Source: Hygrophila difformis
Lineage: Eukaryota > Streptophyta > Magnoliopsida > Lamiales > Acanthaceae
Assembly: GCA_030278955.1 (NCBI GenBank)
Contig: JAOANR010000003.1
Coordinates: forward strand, 29,713,227 to 29,777,226
Reading direction: 5' to 3'
DNA: 64,000 nucleotides
Shown one piece after another: positions 1 through 12,499 of the stretch. How positions within the stretch are numbered: the stretch's first letter is position 1; every line of letters begins with the position of its first letter. The notes beneath the pieces are model-generated. The model saw only the letters and a list, made by a program, of their open reading frames with translations, had not been told where the DNA came from and made no database searches. The position numbers were made by a program, and so were the translations under genes.

Positions 1-29
1 AAGAACAAGCAAAAGGTTCAAGGACGGAC

Positions 30-224
30 TTGTGGAACAGCTATTCTCTCAAGATTTGCAGCATATGGCATAGGTACATCAGCCCCTGAAATCCTCTCAA
101 CAGCCGCATCAAGATACTCAAAGCTATCTTCAACAACAGAAGCACTGAAACATCCAGAAAAGAAAATTTGTAAAATAAGGATACATAATAACATATGAGT
201 ACCGAATCCGTAATGTGACACACA

Positions 225-274
<50 letters not shown>

Positions 275-3200
275 CAAGACCATATCTCAGCCCCAACACC
301 ATGTTGAGGGAATCCTTCTTCAACAGTCACAAGCCTATTCGTTTTCCTGACAGAGGCATTTATTGTTGACCGATCAAGAGGGCGGATTGAACGAAGATTT
401 ATCACCTGTTTAAGCAACCCACGCCCAACCAAACTAGTATTCAGAGAGCCATTTACATTCTGTCTATAAAGTGTAGAGACATGAATCAATCCTAGCTTAC
501 CTCAGCACTGATTCCGTCTTTTGCAAGAATTTCAGCAGCCTGTATACATATTAGATTATAAATACATCAGGAAATAAATAAATAAAGAATAAAAAAGGGC
601 TGCGCTTTAGACTTCATGGCAATTGCAAAACAGTGGAAGCTTAAAAGCTTTGACAGACCTCAAGAAAAAGTTAAAGCACAGAAAAGTGAGAACTGTAAAC
701 GCTTTAAACAATAACCAACGAAAGTAATGAATGCTATTACTTTAGTGTGTTTTTAGTGCTTTCTGCGAATTATACAAACTTATTCGGAAAATAAGACACA
801 GCCACTTCAGTAAAAGGTCAGCATTCAACCTATTTTCTGCGGCCTTGTAGCAAACTATCAAAAGTGTGCATATAGAGAAAGTTGTATTGTAACCATATAA
901 CTTCTACTCCTTCAAAAATAAAAGAAAATACCTTGAGGGCATATCCAACCATCTTTGAGAAGGCAGTGATGGTTACATCCTTTCCTTCAAGTTCTATCTG
1001 TTGAAAAAAGGAGAAAGAAATTAATAAACATTTAAACAGAAAGATAAAGCGCCGCATACCACAGAGAGGAATGATATACCTTGGCTTTCCCGATAGGAAC
1101 ACAAAAGTTGGAATCAAGAACTTCATCCGAGACAGGGAAAGATTCACCATACCTGTTTGAAAAAAGTAGAACCCCACAGAAAGTATAACTAAGGTCCATA
1201 TTCAAATCAAAGCAACAAGTACAGAGAAAGTACTACTCACAGCAATTCATTTTCAAGAAATACAACAGGATCAGGATCTCTTATAGCAGCTTTAAGCAGG
1301 CCACGAGCATCTTCTGAAGAATATGGAGCCAGAACCTTTAATCCTGGAATGGCGCCATACCATGCTGCATAACACTAAAACAAAAAAACACTATCATATT
1401 GTTGAAGAGTTTCTTTCTCACAGATCAGGGAAGTCAGAAGGCATTCGGCAACTAATTCATCATCGATTCATCATTTCATATGAAAATTCTTTGGGCTAGC
1501 TACAATTGGTATTACAGTCAAATTACCAGAAGTAGGACACGGTCTTTTACATCACTTTAAGGCTACCAAAGGGCATTGCAATCATCAGTTAAACTCATGT
1601 CAGACTCGGCTAGCTGATGCCATGTGTGGCTGTGTCTGAACTCTGAACCAGGAGGGGTAGGGGGAGTTTGTTTGCATATCAAAATTGCAAGAGTTCCTCT
1701 GTTTTCGTTTTAAATCATTACTTACACATATACCTAATACTTACACAACATGTTCAACTCTTGACTTCATAATTATATAACTCAACATGTGATTCATCAA
1801 AATACACACTACCTCTGATTTTTTTAAAGCAATACATAGGAGAATCATGAATTGGATTTGACTTGAGAAAAATTGAGAAATGGGGTATTTATATTCATAC
1901 AAGAAAGCGGAGAAAAATGGGGTATGTGAAGAAAAATACTCAATATTTTCCATTTGGAGAAACAAAGAATTTAAGGAGGAAGGGCCAGCATTGATTGATA
2001 ACAAGGAAATAGGATAGGAAAAGTTGATGAAAGATTAACTTGTTTCTTCAGTTTAGAAAGTAATGTTCCCCAGCAATATTTCTGATCTCCACATCTTAAA
2101 ATTTCATAAAGCAAAAAGGATCTCAAAAAGTGTATCAGATTTACAATGAACACACCTGTGAATGTTGAGCACCAACACCCGCAGCAGCACCATTTGGACC
2201 TCTGAAAACAATAGGCACATTAATTTGACCAGCTGACATGTAATTTGATTTTGCAGCTGAATTAATGATGTGATCAATTGCCTGTAAAAATTAAAAAAGG
2301 CATCAGTTATCTTGATATAATCCTCTTAAGTCTTAACTGTGTCTGATTGTATTATTGTATCTATTTAAACTTTTCACGCTATAGCATTTGTTATGTTCTA
2401 CTATTAGCACACATCCTTGCATCCCTTGCCCTGGTTTCTTCTCAGTACCAAGAAGCATCAAATAAATGATAAAACACAAGCGTACAACTTCAGAACAGAA
2501 TTTGAAACAATACACTGAATGCAACGTCTCAACAAAAAAAGTAGCAGACCAACTCCAATACCAAACACTACAGATTCTTAATTCTTGCTAATTAAAAGGA
2601 TGTAAAGCAGTGCAATCTGGCTTCATAGGCTCTAATTTATGCTTCTCCAAAATGGACCTCATAAAATGCACTGAGAAAAATGTAAGAAATGTACAGCAAT
2701 CATACAGACACTCCAGTCTCCAAAACTACAGAAAATAAAATGCATTCATATTCACCTATCAGTTTACCATTTCAGAAAATGGAAAACTTTATGTAACTTT
2801 TCCATGATATTCGGACCTCACGTAGTAGCACAGTTACTGAAAAGATACATATATCCATCAAACGGATCAAAAACATCACATAATTTCATCCCTTTAAATT
2901 GGTTCACCTACGGATTCTATTTCTGGACAATTAAGAATAAATATGCAGTATCCAGTTTCAAAGATTGAACTTATAAGTGATTGTGCCAAATGAGATAAGT
3001 TCCAAAATGAATTTTTCTTGAAGCAAATACATTTCAGGAAAGAATTCTAACCTGCATTGAGAAGTTGAAAGTCATGAACTCAATTACAGGCCTTAGGCCA
3101 TGATATGCAGCACCAACTCCAATTCCAGCAAATCCAGCCTAAAACATTGCATGGTTGAGAATGAGACATCAACTGGTGATTATTATGGTTATGTAGGCAT

Positions 3201-4078
3201 AAGCATAACAAAAGCCTACCTCAGTAATGGGTGTATCAAGCACCCTATCTGGACCATACTTCTCCAGAAGCCCTTTAGAGATCTAGTTCAGGATAATCAG
3301 GCCAAGTTAGCGATATGTAGTTAAAAAGTAAGTTTCATTGGAGAAGTGGAATCATAATTAGACTGGAACACACCTTATATGCACCCTGATACTCACCAAC
3401 CTGCATGAATGTTCCAAAAAGGTCAGATGGATTTTCATAAAAGCAAATACACAATGAGTAGAAAATTATCATATTGTCCACCCATAAACCCAACAACTTC
3501 CGTGGTACCTCTTCGCCCATTATAAATACTTTAGGATCAGCTGACATCTCTTCATCAAGTGCTGAATTTAAAGCTTCACGCACTGTTATCTGCAATAAAT
3601 GACTATTCACAATCAACAATTGCAGAATTTAAATCTCAGAACAACTCAATTCTGAAAATCAATATAGTTGGCTGCTATCAGTACTGTAAAGAAAGGATGA
3701 CACCAAGTGAGAACTTGGCATACATCTAGGATATTTTTGTTAGCAATTCCCCAGAAAAGGGAACAAACGAGAACATTGATCATTACAACCTTAATTTTCG
3801 CTAAATTTCAGAATTCACTGATTGTCCACCAGCCAAACAAAATGGATACATCAAACACAATATCCAGAAACATGAATATAATTAGCAATACCTCCTTTGA
3901 TGCAGAGAAACTCCTGGATGAAAGTACTCGAATTCCTTGATCCAAACCCTTTTACAATTAAAAGAAATTAAAAACTAAACCTTCAAACTAAGAACAGATA
4001 ACAATCAAACAAAATGCAAAATTCTACCGATGCAAGGTTGCCTCTCCTGGCCACTGCTCGTGTTAAAATCCCCAACAT
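30..4078 (-). CDS. PDH-E1 BETA: Pyruvate dehydrogenase E1 component subunit beta, mitochondrial (3' end off window)
   Basis: E1 beta pairs with E1 alpha to decarboxylate pyruvate with thiamine diphosphate in the mitochondrial pyruvate dehydrogenase complex. Coding exons read on the minus strand, all with GT-AG borders: 4028-4078, 3892-3948, 3509-3589, 3374-3400, 3220-3282, 3052-3138, 2156-2281, 1241-1374, 1080-1152, 932-997, 501-539, 281-405, 30-144. They join in frame to 348 codons. The first two exons give an Arg/Ser-rich presequence ([12 protein letters not shown], then [10 protein letters not shown]) typical of mitochondrial import. Family motifs follow in order: [79 protein letters not shown] and [14 protein letters not shown]. 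Exon 4 is only 27 bp. After VPQ a weak donor (GTCCGT) implies a final exon beyond base 1; reading through instead gives Val-Arg-Pro-stop. The frame has no lesion and looks functional. Confidence 0.96.
218..273. repeat. (AC)n(AG)n compound microsatellite in intron 12 of PDH E1 beta
   Basis: About 25 bp of AC repeat runs directly into about 32 bp of AG repeat. It begins just past the donor of intron 12 (exon 12 ends at 281), so length changes here could affect splicing. Several open frames around it are artefacts of the repeat. Confidence 0.95.
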
Positions 4079-4560
4079 ATCTTCCTTACTTTACTACTCC
4101 CTGATTTAACATCAAAACATAACAGATGAAAAACCAGAAACAGAAAATCGGATTTGCAAAAACAGAACCAAAAAGGTACCGAAACATCAAAATCAAAAAA
4201 CCCCATCTCTAAGATCGGATCATTCGCCACTAGTTTCATTATATAAAAACAACGCACCCCGACCAAAAAAAAAAAGAAAAATCAAAACCTAAAGGGATGC
4301 AAATTACCAAATCCACATATGCACACAATAAAAGCGTGCAAAAGAAACGCAAAGCAGCAGATCTTCAAACAAAATACGCGTTTGAAAATTGAAATAAAGA
4401 AAATAAATTAAAACATGAAAAGAGAGAAATCAACCTAAATCAACCTGTTCGGCTTGATTTCGGAGACGAATTCGGATGCGAGAATGTTTGGAATGAGAAA
4501 AGTGGTACTTTTCTGTTCTCAAGCGAAGACTTTGAAAGGTTAGTGCACGGCGACCCTCGA
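4079..4560 (-). other. 5' UTR of the PDH E1 beta gene with a probable UTR intron
   Basis: Upstream of the ATG at 4078 the minus strand shows an acceptor at 4102-4101 (ATCAG) and, further upstream, a donor at 4444-4443 following CCGAACAG. This suggests a 5' UTR intron of about 344 bp (4101-4444) and a first non-coding exon around 4445-4560. Inferred from splice signals and composition only; no transcript evidence is available here. Confidence 0.5.
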
Positions 4561-4837
4561 GAGCTTCAACAGACGGATACTCAACAAATTGTTAGGGATA
4601 TGCCAAGACGCTGCAAAGAGTTGTACGTTGATAGGCGAAATTGGATATTTATAAATGACGCAGATTGGAGGTACAAGTTCGTGAAACGCCAACCAGCCGT
4701 AGAGGAATCTGATGTTTAATTACACAGATGAGTGATGGACTGATAGGTCATTTTCAATTTTTATAAATAGAAAGCATCAGTTTGTTGGATACCTACTATG
4801 CGTCAAAAATAATAATTCAATATGCTAAAATTATATA

Positions 4838-5097
4838 CTCCCTCCGTTTAGAAAATATACCTATATTGGTAAAATTGACACTATTCACCTAAACACTTTA
4901 ATTTGAAGTTTTATCATAGATATACAAGTTAAAATATAGCCAAGTGAGATCTTATTAGATTCGTCTCATCTTGTAGTTTTTAAATACCGAAGTTTTAGAA
5001 TTTTTACTTCTACCGAATTTGAGTTATTAATGGTTTAAATTGTGCATTGGACTACGTGCTGGGTTGGTCAGTAGCTATCTTTAAAAAACGGAGGAAG
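4838..5097. mobile_element. Stowaway-like MITE, TA duplication
   Basis: A 260-bp element with no coding capacity. It starts CTCCCTCCGTTTA and ends with the inverted match AAACGGAGGAAG, with TA at 4836-4837 and 5098-5099. CTCCCTCCGT ends plus a TA duplication are the hallmark of Tc1/mariner-driven Stowaway MITEs. It lies about 300 bp upstream of the PDH transcription unit. Confidence 0.85.
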
Positions 5098-5134
5098 TAC
5101 TACATAATTTAATTCACTTTCAAAATGTAATCAA

Positions 5135-5237
5135 AGTATTCGGTGGAGTGGTATGAGGCTCTGACAGCTTAAGCAAAGACCTCATTGGATTAGTCTTGGG
5201 TCCAATGAGGCCTGGGGACGCCCTAGTATTCACCTAA
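5135..5237 (+). mobile_element. Short tRNA-type SINE with 13-bp target duplication
   Basis: A 103-bp element flanked by perfect 13-bp direct repeats AAAATGTAATCAA (5122-5134 and 5238-5250). The 3' part (GGATTAGTCTTGGGTCCAAT up to TATTCACCTAAAA) matches the SINE at 46325-46500. The head (AGTGGTATGAGG, then GCTTAAGCAAAGACCTC) corresponds to that copy's box-A region, but box B and about 70 bp of middle are missing, so this is an internally deleted copy that still mobilised. Confidence 0.75.
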
Positions 5238-5264
5238 AAAATGTAATCAATAATTTTTCTTTTA

Positions 5265-5496
5265 CTTCCTCCGTCCCACTAATAGTGTCTCATTTCTTTT
5301 GGGCACGATTTTTTATGTAGTGATAGTTAATATTTAATGTAATGATAGATTAGTGTTTAAAGTGATGGTAAATTAGGAATTTATGTGATGTATTGGAATG
5401 TGTTTGAATTTTTTATTGATTTACTTATGTGTGATGTGATAGTTGTGTTTATGAAATTTTAATATATTTATTTATTGATGTGATATGATGAAAGTC
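5265..5496. mobile_element. Left part of a Stowaway-like MITE split by element A
   Basis: Starts CTTCCTCCGTCCCACT after TA (5263-5264), then AT-rich sequence up to the AAGTC target duplication at 5492-5496. Its matching end is 39 kb away at 44404-44483. It is the outermost layer of the nested block. Confidence 0.7.
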
Positions 5497-7846
5497 TGTA
5501 AAGCCCCGAAAATTCAAATCTGATTTTCGCAAGCATTACCGCCGTACTAACTATCCTAAACTAGTGGCCAGCTAATTTAAAACAGCTAGTACAAGGCTGA
5601 GTAAACCTAAAGTAATCATCTGATTAGTCCAGTTTAATGCAGAAGTTAACATAAATTAAAGACACATAGGCACATAAAAATTCTCACATAACAACTAAAT
5701 GATAATTCAATAAAATCATCTAGGCTACCAACCTCACAATTCAACATCCGGCAACCTGACAATATATCAAAGAGGGCTACCAGCCCAAAACAGTAAAGCA
5801 CGTACTCAAAACAAGGCCACATGCCGAGATAAAATAAATCATAGGCTCACAGGCCTCAACTAGCAATGATCCAAGTGCCACAGATAAAACAACAACAAAG
5901 TAACACATAAACGCATGTAAAAGATGAACAGGCAAATCCTATCTATGTGATCTCTCATCCTCATACCCAATCATGCTCCAGCGCCTTCAGCAGGATCTAT
6001 AAAACAGACAAAAGTAAAGGGAGTCAGTACAACGTACTGAGCAAGGCTACGTGCCGGGGAGTAAGGGAAATCAGTGCAGCATTAAATAGTAATAATGAAT
6101 AATACTCCCTCCATCTCATTTAACTTGTCTTGTTTGACTTTTGCACATAATTCAATTCACTTTTTCAATCGTTAATATCTCAGAATATATACAATGAAAA
6201 ATTATGTAAATTATATATTCTAAAACTACATGATTACACGATTCTAACAAGACCCAACTCAACTATTTTTTCCAAATATATCATTGCAATAAAATTAAGT
6301 CAAAGCTCAACAATGAACATTATCAAAAAGTCAAACAAGACACAATAGATGGGACGGAGGGAGTACATAATAATAATATGAATAACATGGCAGAATATAA
6401 ATAAAGCAAATAAACATCACACCGTCCCATATCGGTGCTTCAACCACAATCATACAATTTATGCATGTGATGCATGACCTAACATATGCCTATCTACCCT
6501 ATATGCAAATGCAATGAACATGCCTAGCCTGCACCAAAAAACCCGGGCGGTATAAACCCACGGGTGAGGATATCATCAACCCCAATCCGTTACAGGGTAA
6601 CATACACCATCCCCGCAGGGATCAGAAGCATCAAAGCCAAATCACAGGCGTAACAGCCAAATCACAGGCATCACAGCCAAGTTACAGGCAATAACAGCCA
6701 TATCATACACCCCGCAAGCTCATCGGGATTCAACAACACCTGTGAAGGCTACCTGATCAATTATATCACAAGGCATAACAGCCAATATCCAGGCATAATA
6801 GCCAATATCCAGGTGTAACAGTCAATATCCACCCCGCAGGGCCATCGGGACTCAAAAACACTGGTGAAAGCTGCCCGATCAAATCACATCATCATAACAA
6901 CCCAGCGGATCCATGTTTATCAATACCAATGCAATGTCATGCATATATAAGTATAAAAAGATGATTTAACACCTAACTCTAGGTTCGCATGCTCTTCAAT
7001 GCATTAGATGTCTGGACGAAGCCCCCTAGGCTTAAGCACAACTTCACAATTCATCAAACACGAAAAGTAATCATCATAACATGTTTCGACAATTCCATCA
7101 AGCCATTCAACAATTTCCACTGGTTAATTATGCAATCCATAACCCTCGAATAATTCTAGGAGAATTCTAAACCAACATTGGAGCAAAAACCAAAGCACGA
7201 ATACGTCGCACGCGCGAGACGGCAGTAGGGCTGCAGCCCTGCCTGGAATCTCGCGGTGGTGGCACGGTTCCTGTCCAGACCACGCCGCGGGCGTGCCGTC
7301 TGCGGCTGTCCCGCGCGGTCACGCCATGTCCGGCGATTTTGCCGGAATTCACCCGTAATACCCCCCAAACACGTAATTTAAGCCATATGACTCTTGCCTT
7401 GGTATTTTGGGCAATCAAGAACACTTTGGGGATGTTCGATTCGCACTCGATCGATCAAACCAAAATTCCCAAATCCTACCATTTCAAAACATCGCCAAAT
7501 CACCAACAAAACGAGCGAAGTAAAAATCCATACGAAGAAGACAACGAGGAGAAGCACTTATCACCAACCAATCGAACAATCGCTCAAGAAACACGATGAT
7601 TTGAGCGAGTCCAAGATCATTCCCAAATCCTCCAACACGTCGGTCTCCTCTCTTTCCTTCTCCCGTTTCTTCACAATTTTGGCCAAATTATAAATTGACC
7701 CCCTTTTAATTCCAATTCCTAGATATTTACAAATAGCCCCTTCTCACTTACATTTGACTCAATTGGACCCCATCCGAACTCGGGTGAAATTTAGCCAATT
7801 ACCGGAATAATTATACAGTCCAATTTAAATAAGTCGGGCCATTTCA
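5497..7846 (-). repeat. 3' LTR of element A
   Basis: Pairs with 42258-44398. On the coding strand it begins TGAAATGGCCCGAC and ends GGGGCTTTACA. It carries a 259-bp MITE absent from the partner LTR. Inside are tandem short repeats (about 20 bp, CACAGGCRTAACAGCC type, 6620-6840), a 7-bp-stem palindrome at 6024-6040, and a CG-rich stretch at 7200-7350. The partner LTR has its own small duplications near its coding-strand start. Confidence 0.93.
6105..6363. mobile_element. Stowaway-like MITE inside the 3' LTR of element A
   Basis: A 259-bp insertion with ends CTCCCTCCATC and GGGACGGAGGGAG and TA duplications at 6103-6104 and 6364-6365. The other LTR of A has the uninterrupted site (ATAATACATAATA near 42860), which directly shows the empty target and dates this insertion after that of A. 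Confidence 0.92.
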
Positions 7847-7882
7847 TTCCTCCCCCCTTACGATCATTTCGTTCCCGAAATG
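7847..7882 (-). promoter_or_regulatory. Polypurine tract and pre-PPT hairpin of element A
   Basis: On the minus strand AAGGGGGGAGGAA abuts the start of the 3' LTR; this is the plus-strand primer site for reverse transcription. Just upstream is the perfect hairpin CATTTCG-GGAA-CGAAATG (7865-7882). B and C have the equivalent hairpin with different arm sequences. Confidence 0.85.
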
Positions 7883-7960
7883 TACATTCAAGGACATGAT
7901 CAAAACAATAAGTAAAGGAACAGTGTTACCTTCTAACGACGGAGTCAAGTACAAGTCTGG

Positions 7961-10900
7961 TTACTTCAGCTTCATATGCTCATCGGTTTCCCAAGTAGCA
8001 TCTTCAGCTCCGTGCCTAGACCACAGAACCTTAACCATCGGAATGGTCTTGTGCCTCATAACTCCTTTCCTTAGCATCAATTATCGGAATTGGGTACTCA
8101 TCATACTCAAGACTTGCATCCAATTCAATCTTGACAGGCTGGATAATCTTAGATGGGTCATATACGAACTTCCGGAGTTGAGAAACATAAAACATCATGA
8201 GCTCGACCCACTTCAGCTGGCAAAGCCAACCTATAAGCCACTTTACCAACTCTCTCCACGATCTCATAGGGTCCGATGTATCTCGGGCTCAGCTTGCCCT
8301 TCTTACCGAACCGGCGTACTCCTTTCATAGGCGATACCCGCAGTAATACCCTATCACCAACCTGAAACTCCATAACTCGACGAGCTAAATCAGCATAGCT
8401 CTTCTGTCTAACTCGAGCCTCTTTCATACGGTCCCTAATGATCCTTACTAACTCAATTGTCTGCTCAATCATTTCAGGACCCACATTCACCTTATCTGTT
8501 GGATCATTCACACCTAAAGGGCTCCTGCACTTCCTCCCATACAGTGCCTCGAAAGGAGCCATACCGATATCGCATGATAACTGTTGTTGTAACTGAACTC
8601 TACCAAACTGGGGTGATTCTTCCAAATACCCTGAAAGTCCCGTGCACAAGCTCGCAATATATCCTCTAATGTTCTAATGGTCCTCTCTGTCTGACCATCT
8701 GACTGAGGATGCCATGCAATACTCATGATAATCTGCGTGTCAAATGCTGCCTTTACATCCTTCCAAAACTTGGATAGGAATCTGGAATCCCGATCAGACA
8801 CAATCTCCTTGGGAATCCCAAATCTCTTAACAACATGCTGAATATAAGCCTGGGTAAGCTGGCTCATACTCCATGTCAGTCTCATAGGTATGAACACTGC
8901 ACTCTTTGTCAGTCGATCCACCACTACCCAGATAGTGTCCATCTTCCTCACAGTCTGTGGCAATCCGGTCACAAAATCTATGGAAATGGATTCCCACTTC
9001 CATTCGGTTACTGCTAAAGGCTATGCAAACCCATTGGCCTCATGTGCTCAACCTTCACTAGCTGGCATATGGCACACTTAACCACATAATCAACTATCTC
9101 CCTCTTCATGTTGTTCCACCAATAAGTCTGTCGAGTGTCTTTATACATCTTTGTGACCCCTGGGTGAACAGAATAAGGAGTCGTGTGAGCCCCATCCACG
9201 ACCTTTCTCTTCAAGTCGTCACAACACTCCGGAATGCACCATTTATCACTATATCTCACCATGCCCTTATCATCAATTCTGAAACCCGGAGCCTTACCAT
9301 CCTGAATCTTCTATCTCAATACTGTCATCTCCCCGCTATCATTCTGACTAGCGAATATCTCATCAATCAAAGATGATGTAGTAACTACCATGTTTTAAAG
9401 TGTGCTGAATAGAGCCAACATAAACTACCTGAACCTCAAGTCTGAGTAGTTCCTTGCGCCATTCAGGCATCACCCCCCAAACATGCCACTGAATGATGCT
9501 CCTTCCTGCTCAAAGCATCTGCCACCCGGTTCGCCTTTCCCTCAATGTACTGAATATCCGTGTCATAGTCCTGCAACAACTCCATCCACCTCCTCTATCT
9601 GCCACTCATGCGGTCTGAGGTGTACAAACACTTCATATTCTTATGATCCGAATAAATCCTACACTTCGCCCCATAAAGATAGTGTCTCGAGATTTTCAGA
9701 GCATGCACTACCGCTCCATCTCCAAATCATGAGCCGGGTAGTTCTGCTCATGTGGCTTAAGCTGTCGAGATACATAAGCAATCACCTTCCCATTTTGCAT
9801 CAACACGCAACCTAAACCTTTAAGAGATACATCCATATAAACCTCACACACACCTGAATCGTCAGGTAGTACCAAAACAGGTGCCTCTGTCACTTTCTTC
9901 TTCAACAGTTGAAATGTCTGCTCACAATCATCATCCCATCTAAATCAGACATCTTTTCTCAACAATCTTGTCAGAGGTCTAGCAATACTAAAAAGCCCCT
10001 CAATGAATTTGCAGTAGTAGCCAACAAGACCCAGGAAACTTCGGATCTCCCTCACATTCTTCGGGGCTTGCCATTTCAATACCGCTTCCACTTTGGCAGG
10101 GTCAACTGCTATACCCTCACCAGAAACGATGTGTCCCAACAAAGACACCTTCTCTAACCAGAATTCACATTTAGAGAGTTTAGCATAGAACTTATGCTCT
10201 CGCAATGTATTCAACACTGTCCTCAGGTGACCCACATGTACCTCACAAGTCGGCGAATAGACTAGAATATCGTCTATGAACACAACCACGCACACATCCA
10301 GCAGGGGACGAAATACCCTATGTATAAGATCCATGAAGATCGCTAGTGCATTAGTCAAACCAAAAGGCATGACCGTGAATTCAAAGTGTCCATAATGAGT
10401 CCTGAAAGCTGTATTAGGCCTATAAGCCGCCGCCAACCTTATCTGATGGTAGCCTGATATCAAATCACTCTTACTGAATAGACGGCCCCTCTCAACTGAT
10501 CAAGCAGATCCTCAACCGAGGTAGAGGATACTTATTCTTCATCGTGATTCGGTTCAAACCCACTGTAGTCGATGCACATCCTCATCGATCCATCTTTCTT
10601 CTTAACAAACAATACGAGAACTCCCCAAGGAGAGCTACTCGGTTGAATATACCCCTTACCGGTAAGCTCATTCAACTGATCCTTCAACTCTTTCAGTTCA
10701 GCAGGAGCCACACGGTAAGGAGCATTAGAAATAGGAGCTACAACAAGCATCAACTCAATGATAAAATCAATCTTCCAAGCAGGTGGGAGACCAGGAAATT
10801 CGTCGGGAAATACATCCCCGAACTCAGATATAACCGAAATGCTCGAGGCAGCTGGAACCTCTGCTCAAAGATCCCTAATTAGCCACAGGGAAAGAAAACA

Positions 10901-11479
10901 ACCCATGTTCATCAAGTCAAACAACAAAGCAATAGAAACCACACCACTAACAGGTGAAATCAAAGAATGTCGGTAAGGAACACACTGACCCAAAGAATCC
11001 TAAAAGGATATTCGTGGAACACCACAATCAATCACAGTATGATGGAAAAACAACCAATCCATGCCCAATAGTACGTCAAAATCAGCCAGGCTAAAGACCA
11101 CCAGGTCAGCCCTGAATTCACGACTCTCGATGCTTAACGCACCATCTTTCCATAAATGATCACTTCGAATAATATTACCCGAAGGTAAAGAAACTGACTG
11201 GTAGGGCACCAACGGTCCTACTCAGTGTTCCTGCAGAAATCGCGAAGCCATGAAAGAACACGAGGCTTCCGCATCGCACAGTACTAAGGCAGAAGGATTC
11301 GAAACAGTAGTAGCACCTAATCCATGCTTACAAATGAAATTCAGAGTCCTGAGGGAACATGAGACTCCAGAGTTAAACTCAAGAACCGCAACACAAAATG
11401 CGACACGAATAATTCCCATAACGGGAAAAACGAGTTTGTCTCTCAACCAGAGAGTTAAGAGGAAACACCCACGGTACAA
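7961..11479 (-). pseudogene. Element A pol remnant: protease, RT, RNase H, integrase, chromodomain-like end
   Basis: Minus-strand order: protease 11479-11000 (CDAEASCSF replaces the usual DSGA core; ends LLGMDWL), reverse transcriptase 10753-9945 ([20 protein letters not shown], then [11 protein letters not shown]), RNase H 9905 onwards ([13 protein letters not shown]), integrase zinc region 9262-9014 (H-H-C-C in HPGVTKMYKD to CAICQ), integrase core 8972-8514 (SDRDSRF and SDGQTER), then the C-terminal part and VKVLWSRHGAEDATWE at about 8015, a Tekay-type chromodomain-like motif. The frame is broken repeatedly, at least between 10532 and 10463, in the RNase H, and near 8560-8650. The protease core substitution makes autonomy impossible. 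Confidence 0.9.
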
Positions 11480-12091
11480 GAATTATACCCACGCCAAAAC
11501 ATTATCAACCAACATAAAATTTCCATAACATAGAGACAACACGCTTGACAAGCCTTCCTAAGTCGGCCGCTCATCGCAAGCGAACTCGGTTCCCTCACGT
11601 CACCGATCTCGACATGCAGGACAGTCGCCCTGCCTCAACTCACGCGACAGACATCTAACGTCTCGAAGAACAGATTTCATGTCCTTTTGACTGGCCCACT
11701 GTCAATTCTATGCCCCGATGCATCTCTATTCTCTCTAGCCCAACCATACCATCACTAGCATAGCCTAGAAATAGGTTTCTACTATCATTCGCATGCAGAC
11801 GGACTGCAAATGTCTGTACCATCCCCAGGTGGTCATCGCACTAGGGAAACTTTCTCAGTATCCTATCTCACTCCCGAGGGTACATCAAACCCATTTGAAC
11901 CCTATCCAACACATTGATCACACTTGGATTGCCATTCGAAGAGCCCAGACTCCCACGAGGCTTTTCCAAACTCTTGAGTCGACTTTGATTACAACATCAA
12001 CAAACAATGTTAGAAGAAATCACCAACATCCACAACATAGGAACCGAGAGTAGAATAATGAATATTATAAAGAACAGAAAATGATAAATAA
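11480..12091 (-). other. Element A leader/gag position: no recognisable gag
   Basis: Between the protease remnant and the B insertion I find no zinc knuckle, no retrotransposon gag motif and no long frame. The other side of B adds only about 220 bp of leader (42022-42240). A therefore has too little sequence here for a normal gag gene, which points to an internal deletion or a non-autonomous family. Confidence 0.5.
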
Positions 12092-12137
12092 TGTAACACC
12101 CCGATTTTTAGTCACCCAGGTCGGGATGTCACCGCCA

Positions 12138-12182
12138 CACCTCCCTAGTAAGACACGGTTTCTCCGGCTTACTAAAGAGATG
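12138..12182 (-). other. Conserved U5 hairpin of the B LTR
   Basis: On the coding strand CATCTCTTTAGTAAG pairs over 15 positions with CTTACTAGGGAGGTG, counting G-U pairs. The same structure is at 20612-20656 and 39551-39595. Element C has it at 30537-30582 and 38506-38551 with different bases but kept pairing. It ends about 46 nt before the LTR end, so it should lie in the RNA leader close to the primer site. Confidence 0.7.
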
Positions 12183-12482
12183 CAAGGCTAGGTATTTCAG
12201 TGTTTAAAAGCTTTGAAACCATTTGCAAACAGCCCATACAATGTAATCTCGAAAATAATAATATCATAGCGCAGCGGAAAAAGTATTTAAGTATAATACT
12301 GCAGCGGAAATGTAAATACGACCAACATGGTCAAAACTCGGGTTAAACAGGCCCGTTTATTCTAATGTCTAATGCAGGAATTTAAATAATAAAGTTCGCA
12401 AAAATTATGGTTCCCCCATGCATGAACGTGCTCATGATCATCCACATACTCTGTAAGGAAAAAAGAAAATAAAATGGTTTGG

Positions 12483-12499
12483 CCAGCACAACTTGCTGA
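12483..12499 (-). promoter_or_regulatory. TCAG hairpin followed by pyrimidine tract and AG (B LTR 1)
   Basis: Coding strand: CTTACTCAGCAAGTTGTGCTGG, a 6-bp hairpin, then a T/C-rich run ending CCTTACAG at about 12450. Copies at 20956-20972 and 39896-39912. The same module occurs in A (6024-6040, 42786-42802) and C (30243-30261, 38212-38230) with changed arms. It resembles a 3' splice site placed after a stem; function unproven. Confidence 0.55.

Noticed and set aside
18..29. Val-Arg-Pro-stop as the true C-terminus of PDH E1 beta
   Set aside because: The family normally continues about 15-20 residues after VPQ, and a GT donor lies exactly at that point, so a last exon outside the window is more likely.
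18..489. Open frames across the AC/AG microsatellite at the left edge
   Set aside because: They combine exon 12, intron and exon 13 of PDH E1 beta with repeat translations; splice sites explain the region better.
8514..8649. Overlapping integrase frames in A read as two genes
   Set aside because: They join by a frameshift within one integrase; a decayed gene, not two genes.
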